Of a DNA stretch of 52,967 bases, positions 44,724 to 52,689 are shown piece by piece; position 1 is the stretch's first letter, and every line of letters starts with the position of its first letter. The notes under the pieces are model-generated. The model did not search any database. It was not told where the DNA came from and saw only the letters and a list, made by a program, of their open reading frames with translations. Source of the DNA: Streptomyces lasiicapitis (lineage in GTDB: Bacteria; Actinomycetota; Actinomycetes; Streptomycetales; Streptomycetaceae); contig NZ_BMNG01000030.1 of the NCBI RefSeq assembly GCF_014646335.1, forward strand, positions 1 through 52,967. The letters are read 5' to 3'. Both the position numbers and the translations under genes were made by a program.

Positions 44724-44755
44724 AGCCTCACCAACGCCTCTGGAGGATCACTTGA
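44724..44755 (-). promoter_or_regulatory. Candidate SARP-type box for the dehydrogenase operon
   Basis: On the minus strand TCAAGTG (44749-44755) and TCCAGAG (44738-44744) are 11 bp apart, then 8 bp, then GAGGCT (44724-44729). A 10-bp direct repeat CCTCACCAAC (44702 and 44726) overlaps. This is weaker than the other boxes. The rest of 44655-45163 shows no gene. Confidence 0.4.
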
Positions 44756-45163
44756 GATGCGCACGCGGACGGCCACACCCCCGGCCCTCCGCTTTCCCGG
44801 TATGCGGGATGCGGTGCACCGGAAATTGTTCACCGGGCGCCGGGGGCGGGGCTTTTCCGGAGAATGCGGGGCGGCTCATTCACCGGCGGTACGGGGAGCG
44901 TATGCGCGGGGAAAAGAGGGGGCTGCTGTGCTGTGCGTGGCGCGGGTGCAGGCGTGGCGGGACGGGCGGCCTGAAAGGCGCTCGAGAACGCTCACACGGC
45001 GAGCGGAATCCCTCTGGCGCCCGCGCCCGGTTCTCCGTACACCCACTATGGTCCGAAAGTACACCGGGAAACGAAATCCGCACCGCGCGCCCCGCAACAC
45101 CGAAGTCCCCGGCCGCCACAGGCAATTGTGCGGCCCCGTCTCACATATTTTTCAGGGAGAGCG

Positions 45164-45907
45164 ATGGACGCCACCCAGACGGCGCTGCGCCTGTTCGTCT
45201 TCCACCACGCGGGCGGCTCGCACGTGTCCTACCGCCAGTGGCCGGCCCTGCTGCCCGCACAGTGGGACGTGCGTCTGCTGGACGCCCCCGGACACGGCCG
45301 GCTCGGTGATCTGCCGCAGCTGGACAACGCCGGCCGCCTCGCCGACTTCTTCCTGCGCCGCCTGGAGCCCGAACTCCAGGTTCCTTACGCCTTCTTCGGG
45401 CACAGCATGGGCGCCCTGGTCGCCTACGAGATGAGTGTGCGCCTGGCCGCCCGGGGCAAACGGCTGCCGGTGTGGCTGGGGCTGTCCGCGCGCGCGGCCC
45501 CGCACCACCAGGGCCAGGACCGCGACCACCACCAGCTGCCCGACGCCGAACTGCAGACCCACCTGGAAGTCCTCGGCGGCACCCCCGAGGAGGTCTTCGA
45601 CAACCCCGCCCTGTGGGCGCTGTACGACCCGCTGATCCGCGCCGACATGCGCCTGGTGGAGACCTGGCGGCCCCAGCCCGACGCCCCGGCGCTGCCGGTG
45701 GCGGTGTCGGTGTTCGGCGGCAGCCAGGACGTGTCCGTGCCCCCGCGCCGCCTGGCCGGCTGGGAGCGGCACACCGAACGCTTCCTGGGCCTGCGGGTCC
45801 TGGCCGGCGGCCACTTCTACTTCCAGGACGATCCCGCCCCGCTGCTGGGGCGGATCCGCCAGGACGTGGCCGCCGCCCTGGCCCCGGCCGCAGCGGCACG
45901 CGCCTGA
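45164..45907 (+). CDS. Type II thioesterase with the usual serine
   Basis: A 247-residue GrsT-like thioesterase. RLFVFHHAGGSHVSYRQWPALLP is the family start, FGHSMGALVAYE has the normal Ser, and AGGHFYFQDD has the His. It probably clears mis-primed or stalled carriers. The ATG at 45164 follows AGGGAGAG. It contrasts with the Cys-type enzyme at 38819, so the two likely have different jobs. Confidence 0.93.
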   Translation: MDATQTALRLFVFHHAGGSHVSYRQWPALLPAQWDVRLLDAPGHGRLGDLPQLDNAGRLADFFLRRLEPELQVPYAFFGHSMGALVAYEMSVRLAARGKRLPVWLGLSARAAPHHQGQDRDHHQLPDAELQTHLEVLGGTPEEVFDNPALWALYDPLIRADMRLVETWRPQPDAPALPVAVSVFGGSQDVSVPPRRLAGWERHTERFLGLRVLAGGHFYFQDDPAPLLGRIRQDVAAALAPAAAARA

Positions 45908-45946
45908 ACCCTCCCGGCCGCCCCGGCGGGGGCCGGCCCTGTGCCG

Positions 45947-45982
45947 GAAGGGTCCGGCTCTGCGTGCCGGACGGGGCCCTTC
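45947..45982 (+). terminator. Imperfect hairpin after the thioesterase gene
   Basis: GAAGGG/CCCTTC and TCCGGC/GCCGGA pair with a bulge on one side, followed by a C/T-rich run. Confidence 0.4.
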
Positions 45983-46038
45983 CCCCCTCTTTTTGACGGG
46001 GTGTCATCCACTGCCTGCTTGCGACATGAGGGGGAGAG

Positions 46039-47094
46039 ATGCAGTTCCGCATCCTCGGTCCCGTGGAGATCCAGGACGAGGCGACCGGCCTGTGGATCCA
46101 TCCCACGGGCGCCAAGCAGCGCGCCCTGCTCGGCGCGCTCGTGGTCAAGGCCGGACACGAGGTGTCGGTGCACCGGCTCATCGACGAACTGTGGGGCGAG
46201 CACCCGCCGGCGAACGCGGCCAACGCACTGCAGGCCCACGTCGCGCGGCTGCGCCGGCGCCTGCCCGAGCCCCCCGGCCACAGCGGCCCGCCGCACGAGT
46301 GGATCACCACCCGCTCCCTGGGCTACGTCCTGCACCTGGGCGAGGCCGGCACCGACGCCCGGCGCTTCGACGAACTGACCGCCCAGGCCCGCCACAGCGC
46401 ACCGAAGGACCCCGCCCGGGCCGCCGGACTCTGGCGCCGGGCCCTGTCGCTGTGGCGCGGCCCGGCCCTGGAGGGCAGCACCCACGGCGGCATCTGCGCC
46501 GCGGAGGCCGCCCAGCTGGAGGAACACCGGGTGAGCGCCCTGGAGATGATGTACGAGGCGTCGCTGCGGGCGGGCCGGCACGGCGAGGTCACCGGCGAGC
46601 TGGAGGAGCTGACCTGCGACCACCCCATGCGCGAGCGGTTCTACGACCTGCTGATGGTCGCCCTCTACCGCTGCGGCCGCCAGGCCGAGGCGCTCGGCGT
46701 CTACGACCGCGCCCGCAAACGCCTCGTCCACGAACTCGGCGTCGAGCCGGGCCCGGCCCTGCGCGGGCGCATGGAGGCCATCCTCCGACAGGACCCGGTC
46801 CTGGCCCACGCCCCCCGCCCGCGGCAGGAAACCACCGGCGGAAGCGGGAGTGCGGGCGGGGGCCCGGGCGGGAGTGCGGGTGCGGGTGGGTTCCGGGGTG
46901 CGGCCGGGGACGACACCAGGACCGGGGCCGGGGCTCCGGGCGGGGCGGGGGGTGAGGCCTCCGTGCTGTCGCTGGGCAGCCAGATCGACCGCCTGCACCA
47001 CCGCATCGAGGGCCTGCGCCTGCAGCAGGAACAACTGCTGCGCCAATTCGAGCAGTTGACCGCCGCGGGCGGCGGGGCCGCGCCCGGCCGCTGA
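46039..47094 (+). CDS. SARP family regulator with a coiled-coil tail
   Basis: A 351-residue SARP. The winged helix (MQFRILGPVEIQDEATG...ANALQAHVARLRRRL) is followed by the activation domain (CDHPMRERFYDLLMVALYRCGRQAEALGVYDRARKRLVHELG). The last 90 residues are a Gly/Ala-rich linker and a heptad-rich helix (LGSQIDRLHHRIEGLRLQQEQLLRQFEQL) likely to form a coiled coil, an addition to the usual SARP plan that may drive dimerisation. ATG at 46039 behind GGGGGAGAG. It is one of four SARP-like genes in the window. Confidence 0.9.
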   Translation: MQFRILGPVEIQDEATGLWIHPTGAKQRALLGALVVKAGHEVSVHRLIDELWGEHPPANAANALQAHVARLRRRLPEPPGHSGPPHEWITTRSLGYVLHLGEAGTDARRFDELTAQARHSAPKDPARAAGLWRRALSLWRGPALEGSTHGGICAAEAAQLEEHRVSALEMMYEASLRAGRHGEVTGELEELTCDHPMRERFYDLLMVALYRCGRQAEALGVYDRARKRLVHELGVEPGPALRGRMEAILRQDPVLAHAPRPRQETTGGSGSAGGGPGGSAGAGGFRGAAGDDTRTGAGAPGGAGGEASVLSLGSQIDRLHHRIEGLRLQQEQLLRQFEQLTAAGGGAAPGR

Positions 47095-47272
47095 CCCCGC
47101 ACCCCCTGCAACCCTCTTCGCAGCCCGCTTGTCGTGCACGAGTGCTGCTCCAGGGCGGCTCCGGCCCCGCGCGGCACGGTGGCCGGGGCCAGACACACCC
47201 CCCTCTTGGTCCGCGGCGGCCCGTCCGGGGCCCTCCCCCGGCTCCCGGGCCGGCCGCCGCCCTGTTGTGCTG

Positions 47273-49633
47273 TCATCCGCCGCGGCGGGCCGCGGCGGCC
47301 AGCGCACGCGCCAGGTCGCGCATCAGGGCCTCGCCCGCTGCGTACGGTGCGCCCAGGACCACCAGCGGGGCACGGCCGTGGGCGGCCGCGATGTGCCGGG
47401 CCACTTCCAGGGCCAGCGCGCCGGATCCGGAGAAGCCGCCCAGGACCAGGCGCTCCCCGGCGGCGAGCAGGGGCGCCAGCGCGGTGAGGCACTGCGGCAT
47501 CCGGGCGGCGTCCGCGCGCAGCACGGTCACGGCCTGGGGGCCCTGGTAGCGGCGGGCGAGTTCGCTGTGGCAGTGCTCGGGGGCGCCGGGCGGGGCGATC
47601 AGGCAGATCGTCCCGGCGCCGGGGCGGGCCGGTGCGCGCAGGCGGCGCAGGCGCCGGTGCGCCGGGCGGGCGGGCGCCTCGTGCAGGCGGGGGGTGTCGG
47701 TGGGGGCCAGCTGCGACAGGGCCTGGGCGACGGTGGTCGACTCGTCCGCGCCGGCGGGCAGTTCGCGCAGCAGCCGGGCGCTGTGGGCGAGCATCTGGGC
47801 CGCCTGGTCGTCGTGCAGGCGGCCGCGGTCGTGCACCGCGCTCAGTACCAGGTCGCCGGTGCTGTCGTGGTGGGCGACCACGCCGATGGCAAAAGCGCTC
47901 TGCCCGGTGGCGGGGCCGGTGTCCTCCACGTGGATGCCCTGCGCGGCCAGTTCGGCCGCCAGGCCCCTGGGCGGGCGCGGGTGGTGCTCGAAGCAGAGCA
48001 GCGTCGCCGGACCGCCCCCGCCCCCGCCGGTGTGGGAGGCGGTGGGGGTGAGCCAGTGGCGGATCTGTCCGGCGGAGACCCATTCGTAGGCGGCCATGTC
48101 CAGGATCCGGTCGCGTACGGCGCGCAGCAGGGCGCCCACCGTGGCCTGCGGGTCCACGTCCAGGTGCACCGGCAGCGGGTTGTCGAAGGGGCCGGGGACG
48201 CGTTCGATGCCCTCCATCGCGATGCCGCGCCCGGACACCGTGACGCTGAAGGTGACCGGGGCCGGACCGCGACCGGAGCCCGGGCCCGGGCCGGGCGTGG
48301 GGGCGGGGGTGGGGGCGGAGGCGGGGGTGTCGGGGTGGGCGGCGGCGTACAGGATCATCGCCCAGACCGTCTGGAGCGCGCTGGAGGGCGTGGCGCCCCA
48401 GAGCGCGGCCCACTGGGCCAGGCGCACGGCCTCGGCGCGGGTCAGGCGGGCCAGGGTGCGGCCGGTGCCGCGGCGGCCGGTGACGGCGCCCGGGCGCGCC
48501 CGCGGCAGCCCCTGGCCCGCACCCGCGTGCGCGGCGGGGGTGGTGCCCGTCCAGAAGTCCCGGGCCGGGGCGGTGTCCTGGGCGGCCAGCCAGGTGCGGT
48601 AGTCGCGCAGGTCGGGGCGGCGCTCGCCGCCGTTGCCGAAGCCCGCGGCGAGGTAGGCGCGGTAGAACTCCTGCAGCAGCAGGCGCACGCTGCGCCCGTC
48701 CAGCAGGGCGCGGTGGTAGGTGAGGATGACGTCGGTGGGCGCGGCGCAGCCGCCGTGCGGCTCGGGCGGCGGGCCCTCCAGCAGGGCGGCGCGCAGCAGT
48801 CCCGGCCGGCCGGGCTCGAAGCCGCGCCGGCGCTCCTGTTCCATCAGGTCCTGGCGGGTGAGGCTGCCGTGGGTGTGGCGGCGGACCTCGGGGCGGGCGC
48901 GGGCGTGCAGCGCGATCCGGGGCCGGGGGTCGAAGACCAGGGCCGCGCGCAGCACGCTCTCGTGGTCGAAGACCTGCTGCCAGGCGGCGGTGAAGCGGCC
49001 GGTGTCCAGCGGCCCGTGCCAGCGCCGCAGCAGCTGGGCGATCTGGCGGCGGGGGAAGTCGGCGGTGTCGGCGAGCAGTTCGCGCTGCAGCGGGGTGAGC
49101 GCGAGCGGCTCGGGCAGGCGCACCGGGCCCCGGCGCCGGGCCAGGGCACGGTGGGGCACCCCAACGCCACCCCTGTCCGTGTCCGTGCCCAGGCCCCTGT
49201 CCGTGTCCGAGTTCGTGTCCCGGGCGCGGTCGTTGCCGCCGTGACCGTGACCGTGGCTGTCCCTGCCGTCGCCGTCGCCCCTGCCGCTGCCGGCGGCGGT
49301 GCCGGTGTCGGTGGTGCCGCCGTCGGCCTCGTGATCGGCCTCGTGGCCGGTGTGGGGGTGGGCGGGTGCTGCGGCGGTGAGCAGGTCGGCGAGGGCGCCC
49401 AGCGGGTAGGCGGCGTCGCAGGCCAGGATGTGGCGGCCCGGTCCGTGGCGCACGGCGGGGGGCCCGATGTCGCGCAGTGCGGGCCGGGCGGCGGCGAGGT
49501 GGGCGAGCGCGGCCTCCAGGAGCGGGGCATCCAGCGGGCCGCGCAGTTCGAGGGTGCAAGGGGCGTCGTGCGCCGGGCCGTTGAGGGCGAGCACGGCGGT
49601 CAGCGACACCTGCAGGTTGCGTTCGACGGTCAT
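47273..49633 (-). CDS. Condensation-domain protein with a truncated thioesterase-like end
   Basis: A 786-residue protein. Residues about 150-650 are an NRPS condensation domain (LTPLQRELL, then YHRALLDGRSVRLLLQEFY, and a late DNPLPVHLDV). The HHxxxDG motif reads HRALLDG (307-313), so the catalytic second His is Arg. The last 110 residues are the front half of a thioesterase (TICLIAPPG..., GFSGSGALALEVA) and lack the rest of the triad. Residues about 85-155 are a Asp/Gly/His/Thr repeat insert. The ATG at 49633 has a poor ribosome site; the frame upstream is low complexity. It may act by a non-standard mechanism or only bind. Confidence 0.75.
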   Translation of the reverse strand: MTVERNLQVSLTAVLALNGPAHDAPCTLELRGPLDAPLLEAALAHLAAARPALRDIGPPAVRHGPGRHILACDAAYPLGALADLLTAAAPAHPHTGHEADHEADGGTTDTGTAAGSGRGDGDGRDSHGHGHGGNDRARDTNSDTDRGLGTDTDRGGVGVPHRALARRRGPVRLPEPLALTPLQRELLADTADFPRRQIAQLLRRWHGPLDTGRFTAAWQQVFDHESVLRAALVFDPRPRIALHARARPEVRRHTHGSLTRQDLMEQERRRGFEPGRPGLLRAALLEGPPPEPHGGCAAPTDVILTYHRALLDGRSVRLLLQEFYRAYLAAGFGNGGERRPDLRDYRTWLAAQDTAPARDFWTGTTPAAHAGAGQGLPRARPGAVTGRRGTGRTLARLTRAEAVRLAQWAALWGATPSSALQTVWAMILYAAAHPDTPASAPTPAPTPGPGPGSGRGPAPVTFSVTVSGRGIAMEGIERVPGPFDNPLPVHLDVDPQATVGALLRAVRDRILDMAAYEWVSAGQIRHWLTPTASHTGGGGGGPATLLCFEHHPRPPRGLAAELAAQGIHVEDTGPATGQSAFAIGVVAHHDSTGDLVLSAVHDRGRLHDDQAAQMLAHSARLLRELPAGADESTTVAQALSQLAPTDTPRLHEAPARPAHRRLRRLRAPARPGAGTICLIAPPGAPEHCHSELARRYQGPQAVTVLRADAARMPQCLTALAPLLAAGERLVLGGFSGSGALALEVARHIAAAHGRAPLVVLGAPYAAGEALMRDLARALAAAARRGG

Positions 49634-49820
49634 CGGCTCTGCGGGGCCCCCGCGCCCGCCTGCGGCGACGGTACGGGCCCCTGCCTCCTCTCCTTCGAGC
49701 GCGGGCACCGAGTATGGCCCGCGGCCCCACGGCGGACTGACGCGCCGCTGACGGCCCCCGGCTCCGGCGCGCCACCGTCTCCCGCCGCGCCCGGCACCAT
49801 GCCCCCTGCCATGCACGGAG

Positions 49821-49886
49821 CCGTGCCCGGTGCCGTGCCCGGTGCCGTGCCCGGTGCTGTGCCTGGTGCCGTGTCCGCTGCCATGC
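49821..49886. repeat. 12-bp tandem repeat upstream of the condensation gene
   Basis: About five and a half copies of a 12-bp unit, CCGTGCCCGGTG and variants, starting at 49821, 49833, 49845, 49857 and 49869. On the minus strand it encodes HGTG repeats in an open frame, probably by chance. No gene is seen in 49634-50194. Confidence 0.8.
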
Positions 49887-50108
49887 CTGCCCCCGACCTG
49901 CCGGTGTGCCCTTGTGCCCGGGCGCGGCCGCGCCCGGGGCGGCTGTCCCCTTGCGATGGCCATGCAAGGGGCAGCCGCCGGAGCCATGCTTGAGCCCCGC
50001 GGGCCGCGGCCACGGGCGGGCGAGGCGAGGGGCGGAGGCTCGAGCGGTGCGCGGGACCGCCTGGCCGATTCGTCGAGCGGACCCCCGGTCCACGCCCCCG
50101 GTCCACAC

Positions 50109-50163
50109 CCCCCAGTCGCAGCCCAGCCACAGCCCATCTGCAGCCCAACTGCAGCCCAACTGC
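50109..50163. repeat. Five-fold 11-bp tandem repeat
   Basis: Five units with 11-bp period: two exact copies of AGCCCAACTGC (50142-50152 and 50153-50163), then AGCCCATCTGC, AGCCCAGCCAC and CCCCCAGTCGC. The period equals that of SARP boxes, and it lies upstream of the condensation gene, but no clear -10 follows. Confidence 0.75.
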
Positions 50164-50194
50164 CGCTGCGGCGGCGGCCCGGCAGCGGCAGCGG

Positions 50195-51160
50195 CTACAG
50201 CACGCGTACGGCCGACTCGGCGTGCTGGCGGGCCAGGCGCAGGGTCTGCTGGCTCTCGTAGCTGAGTTCGGCGTGTACGCGGCGGCGGGCGTCGGCCAGG
50301 GTGGCGCCCGCGCCCAGGACGGGTTCGATGTCCTTTTCGCGCAGGACGACGTGGTGCTGGGCCAGGACGGTCACGCCCCGTTCGTCGGGGACCAGGGACC
50401 ATTCGCCGCAGTGCGCGGCGATGAGGCGGCGCGGGGCGATCTCCTTGTGGACGATGCGTCCGGCGTGGGGGAAGCACACCCGCATGCAGGTGACGGTGTG
50501 GGTGCCGCCGCCGGCGGAGGCGAGGTCGAGGGTGGCTTTCTGCACGCCGACCTGGGGTTCGGCGACCTCGGCGCGGCTCACGTGGGGGACGTGGCGGGGC
50601 CAGTCGGCGATGTCGTAGAGGAAGTGGTAGACGAGTTCGGCCGGTCCTTTGACGCGTACCGATTCCTCGAAGGACAGCACGAGTTCGTCCAGCTGCTGCC
50701 AGTGCCGGGCCAGGAAGCTGAGGCTCTTGAGGTCGGAGCGGGCGTTGGCGACGGTGGCCGCTTCCAGCCAGGCGGTGTCCTCGGGCCGGCCTCCGGCGGC
50801 GGTGAACTCGTGGTCCACGTGGAGCCGGCAGCGCCCGGGGCCCAGCTCGGTGACCGTCCAGGTGCCGCCCATGGATTCGGCCTGTTCCATGACCTGGTCC
50901 TGGCGGAAGGTGACCTGGCGGCGGGCGGAGTCCTGCAGGCGGGTGGAGGTCCAGGACCTGACCTGGCCATCGGCCAGCACCCACATCCGCAGCCGTTCGC
51001 GGACCCCGTCGAAGTCCAGGCGTTCGACATGGACGTTGGGCGGGAAGTACAGCGGCCACCGCTCCGCGTCGGCGATCAGTTGGTAGACGACTCCCGCGGG
51101 CGCGGCCACCTCGACCGCATGCGACAGACGGCGTACTCGCTCTCCCGGCACCCAGATCAC
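50195..51160 (-). CDS. Didomain SRPBCC aromatase/cyclase-like protein
   Basis: A 321-residue protein made of two START-fold halves, as in bacterial aromatase/cyclases. Half one begins RLSHAVEVAAPAGVVYQLIADAERWPLYFPPNVHVERL. Half two begins LSFEESVRVKGPAELVYHFLYDIADWPRHVPHVSRAEV. Such proteins fold and dehydrate poly-beta-ketone chains of type II PKSs, but no type II ketosynthase pair is in the window. It may act on the short chain made here or bind a pathway intermediate. The GTG at 51160 behind AGGAG is the likely start. Confidence 0.85.
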   Translation of the reverse strand: MIWVPGERVRRLSHAVEVAAPAGVVYQLIADAERWPLYFPPNVHVERLDFDGVRERLRMWVLADGQVRSWTSTRLQDSARRQVTFRQDQVMEQAESMGGTWTVTELGPGRCRLHVDHEFTAAGGRPEDTAWLEAATVANARSDLKSLSFLARHWQQLDELVLSFEESVRVKGPAELVYHFLYDIADWPRHVPHVSRAEVAEPQVGVQKATLDLASAGGGTHTVTCMRVCFPHAGRIVHKEIAPRRLIAAHCGEWSLVPDERGVTVLAQHHVVLREKDIEPVLGAGATLADARRRVHAELSYESQQTLRLARQHAESAVRVL

Positions 51161-51240
51161 CTTCTCTCCTCGAAAAGGGCCGCCGGCTGCCGTGGGCGGG
51201 GCGGGCGCGGCCGGCCACGCCTTGCGGACGGCGGCAGTCC

Positions 51241-51253
51241 GACAGAGTCTGTC
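51241..51253. promoter_or_regulatory. Palindrome upstream of the didomain cyclase gene
   Basis: GACAGAGTCTGTC is a perfect 6+1+6 palindrome with further outer pairing (GCGGAC/GTCCGC). It lies about 80 bases before the GTG at 51160. Two 11-bp-spaced GTGCTCC repeats (minus strand, about 51275-51300) are further upstream. This may be an operator. Confidence 0.35.
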
Positions 51254-51338
51254 CGCGCCCGCTCGAGGACCGCCGGAGCACCCCTGGAGCACCCTTGCCG
51301 TGCCGGGGCGCGGCCCCCCGGGCACGCCGGGGGTGGTG

Positions 51339-52160
51339 TCAGGCGGCGTAGAGGTCGAAGGTGGAGCTGCGCCGGGGGCCGGCGGTGACGTCGAGCTGGG
51401 GGTCGACGGCGAGCATGGCCTGGTGCAGGCGCTGCACCTGCGGGGAGGGCTCCACGCCCAGTTCCTCGATCAGTCGCACCCGCAGCTTGCGGTAGATGTC
51501 CAGGGCGGAGGCCTGCCGGCCCGAGCGGTAGAGGGCCACCATGGCCTGGGAGTGCAGTCCCTCGTGCTGGGGGTAGCGGGCGGTCAGCTCGGTGAGTTCG
51601 GCGATGAGTTCGGAGTGCCGGCCCAGGCGCAGGTCGGCGTCGATGCGCCGTTCGATGGTGCCCAGGCGGCTCTCCTCCAGGCGCATGACCTCGATCTCCA
51701 GGATCGGCCCCAGGCGTACGTCGACCAGGGCGGGTCCGCGCCACAGGTCAAGGGCATGGCGGAAGCAGCCGGCGGAGCTGTCGTCGTCGCCGGCCTCGAA
51801 GGCGGCGCGGCCCTCGGTGACCATGCGCTCGTACTCGTGCACGTCCACGCTCTGGGCCGGTATCTGCATCAGATAGCCGCCGTGGCGGGTGGCCAGGACC
51901 TCCTTGGCCGCTCCTGGCGCATCGGGGCCCATCGCGGTGCCAAGGCGCCGGCGCAGCTGCAGGATGTAGGTCTGCAGGGTGGTCAGCGCGCTCTGCGGCG
52001 GCTGGGTCCCCCAGATCTCCTCCATGAGCATGGGCACCGGCATCACCCGGCCCGGATACAGGGCGAGCAGGGACAGAATCTGCCGCGGCTTACCGGCCGT
52101 CGGGACGATGGATCCCCCGTTGACCTCGGCACTCAACGGACCCAGAACCTGAATCTTCAC
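51339..52160 (-). CDS. SARP family regulator (third)
   Basis: A 273-residue SARP of standard size. The winged helix begins MKIQVLGPLSAEVNGGSIVPTAGKPRQILSLLALYPG and continues to LQTYILQLRRRLG. The activation domain ends YRSGRQASALDIYRKLRVRLIEELGVEPSPQVQRLHQ. GTG start at 52160 with GGAGG six bases away. It is followed by the didomain cyclase gene on the same strand. Confidence 0.92.
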   Translation of the reverse strand: MKIQVLGPLSAEVNGGSIVPTAGKPRQILSLLALYPGRVMPVPMLMEEIWGTQPPQSALTTLQTYILQLRRRLGTAMGPDAPGAAKEVLATRHGGYLMQIPAQSVDVHEYERMVTEGRAAFEAGDDDSSAGCFRHALDLWRGPALVDVRLGPILEIEVMRLEESRLGTIERRIDADLRLGRHSELIAELTELTARYPQHEGLHSQAMVALYRSGRQASALDIYRKLRVRLIEELGVEPSPQVQRLHQAMLAVDPQLDVTAGPRRSSTFDLYAA

Positions 52161-52448
52161 TGGTTTCCTCCGTACCTCGTCGAGTTCCTCTCAGTGACTG
52201 ATTTCCGTCGCCGCGAGCACACTAGCCGTAATTGCCCGGCCCCCTCCTTTTGGTCGACCAGAACTCAAGGCAGCCCCAACTGGCCGTCACCGGAAGCGAA
52301 TTCTCCGCTACCCCGGGCTGCTCGAGGAAACGTGAAAGTCCGCTGGAGCACAGCTCGCGCCCCGTATCGGCGGACACCGTTTCCCCGATACCGTTTTCAG
52401 GGAAATATCTCTTCCGCCCGCTTCACCGCTTCACTTTGATTTGCTGCT

Positions 52449-52492
52449 TCACTTCACTTCACTTCACTTCACTTCGCTTTGCTTTGCTTTGC
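52449..52492. repeat. Pentanucleotide microsatellite
   Basis: About six CTTCA units run into three CTTTG units. The minus strand is a purine-rich GAAGT run. It is AT-rich compared with its surroundings and lies in the 52161-52689 spacer upstream of the third SARP gene, where I see no gene. Confidence 0.85.
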
Positions 52493-52581
52493 CGCGCGTC
52501 ACCCCTGCGCTTCGCCCCTGCGCTTCGTCCCTGCCGTTCACCTCACCGACTCCCCCGGCCGCCCGGGCCCGCCTTCCGGGC

Positions 52582-52619
52582 CGCCGGGGGCACCAGAGCC
52601 CGCCGGGGGCACCAGAGCC
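52582..52619. repeat. 19-bp perfect tandem duplication
   Basis: The unit CGCCGGGGGCACCAGAGCC occurs twice head to tail. It is preceded at about 52500-52530 by two near copies of CCCCTGCGCTTCG. The spacer seems prone to slippage. Confidence 0.85.
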
Positions 52620-52631
52620 CGGGGCGCACGC

Positions 52632-52660
52632 GCGCCCGCCGCGTCGGACGCGGCGGGCGC
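52632..52660 (-). terminator. Terminator after the partial SARP gene
   Basis: A 12-bp stem (52632-52643 with 52649-52660) with a 5-base loop, 29 bases past the stop of the gene that enters from the right edge. Confidence 0.6.
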
Positions 52661-52689
52661 AGGGCAGTTGAGACCGAGGAGCCGGGGGG

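Noticed and set aside
44758..45163. Possible short gene on the plus strand after a GGAGG-like site
   Set aside because: The reading frame runs into the thioesterase gene out of frame, is Arg-rich, and shows no coding periodicity.
42408..45434. A 1008-codon plus-strand open frame
   Set aside because: Antisense of the dehydrogenase and carrier genes; the plus-strand composition is shadow-like.
49634..50137. N-terminal extension of the condensation protein with HGTG repeats
   Set aside because: It is read from a 12-bp tandem repeat and GC-rich spacer; no domain, and the family fold begins after 49633.
46701..51281. A 1526-codon minus-strand open frame rich in Arg and Pro
   Set aside because: Out-of-frame shadow running across the condensation, cyclase and SARP regions; no domain motifs.
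52449..52492. CRISPR array
   Set aside because: The repeats are 5 bp with no spacers; simple microsatellite. No CRISPR array was seen in the window.
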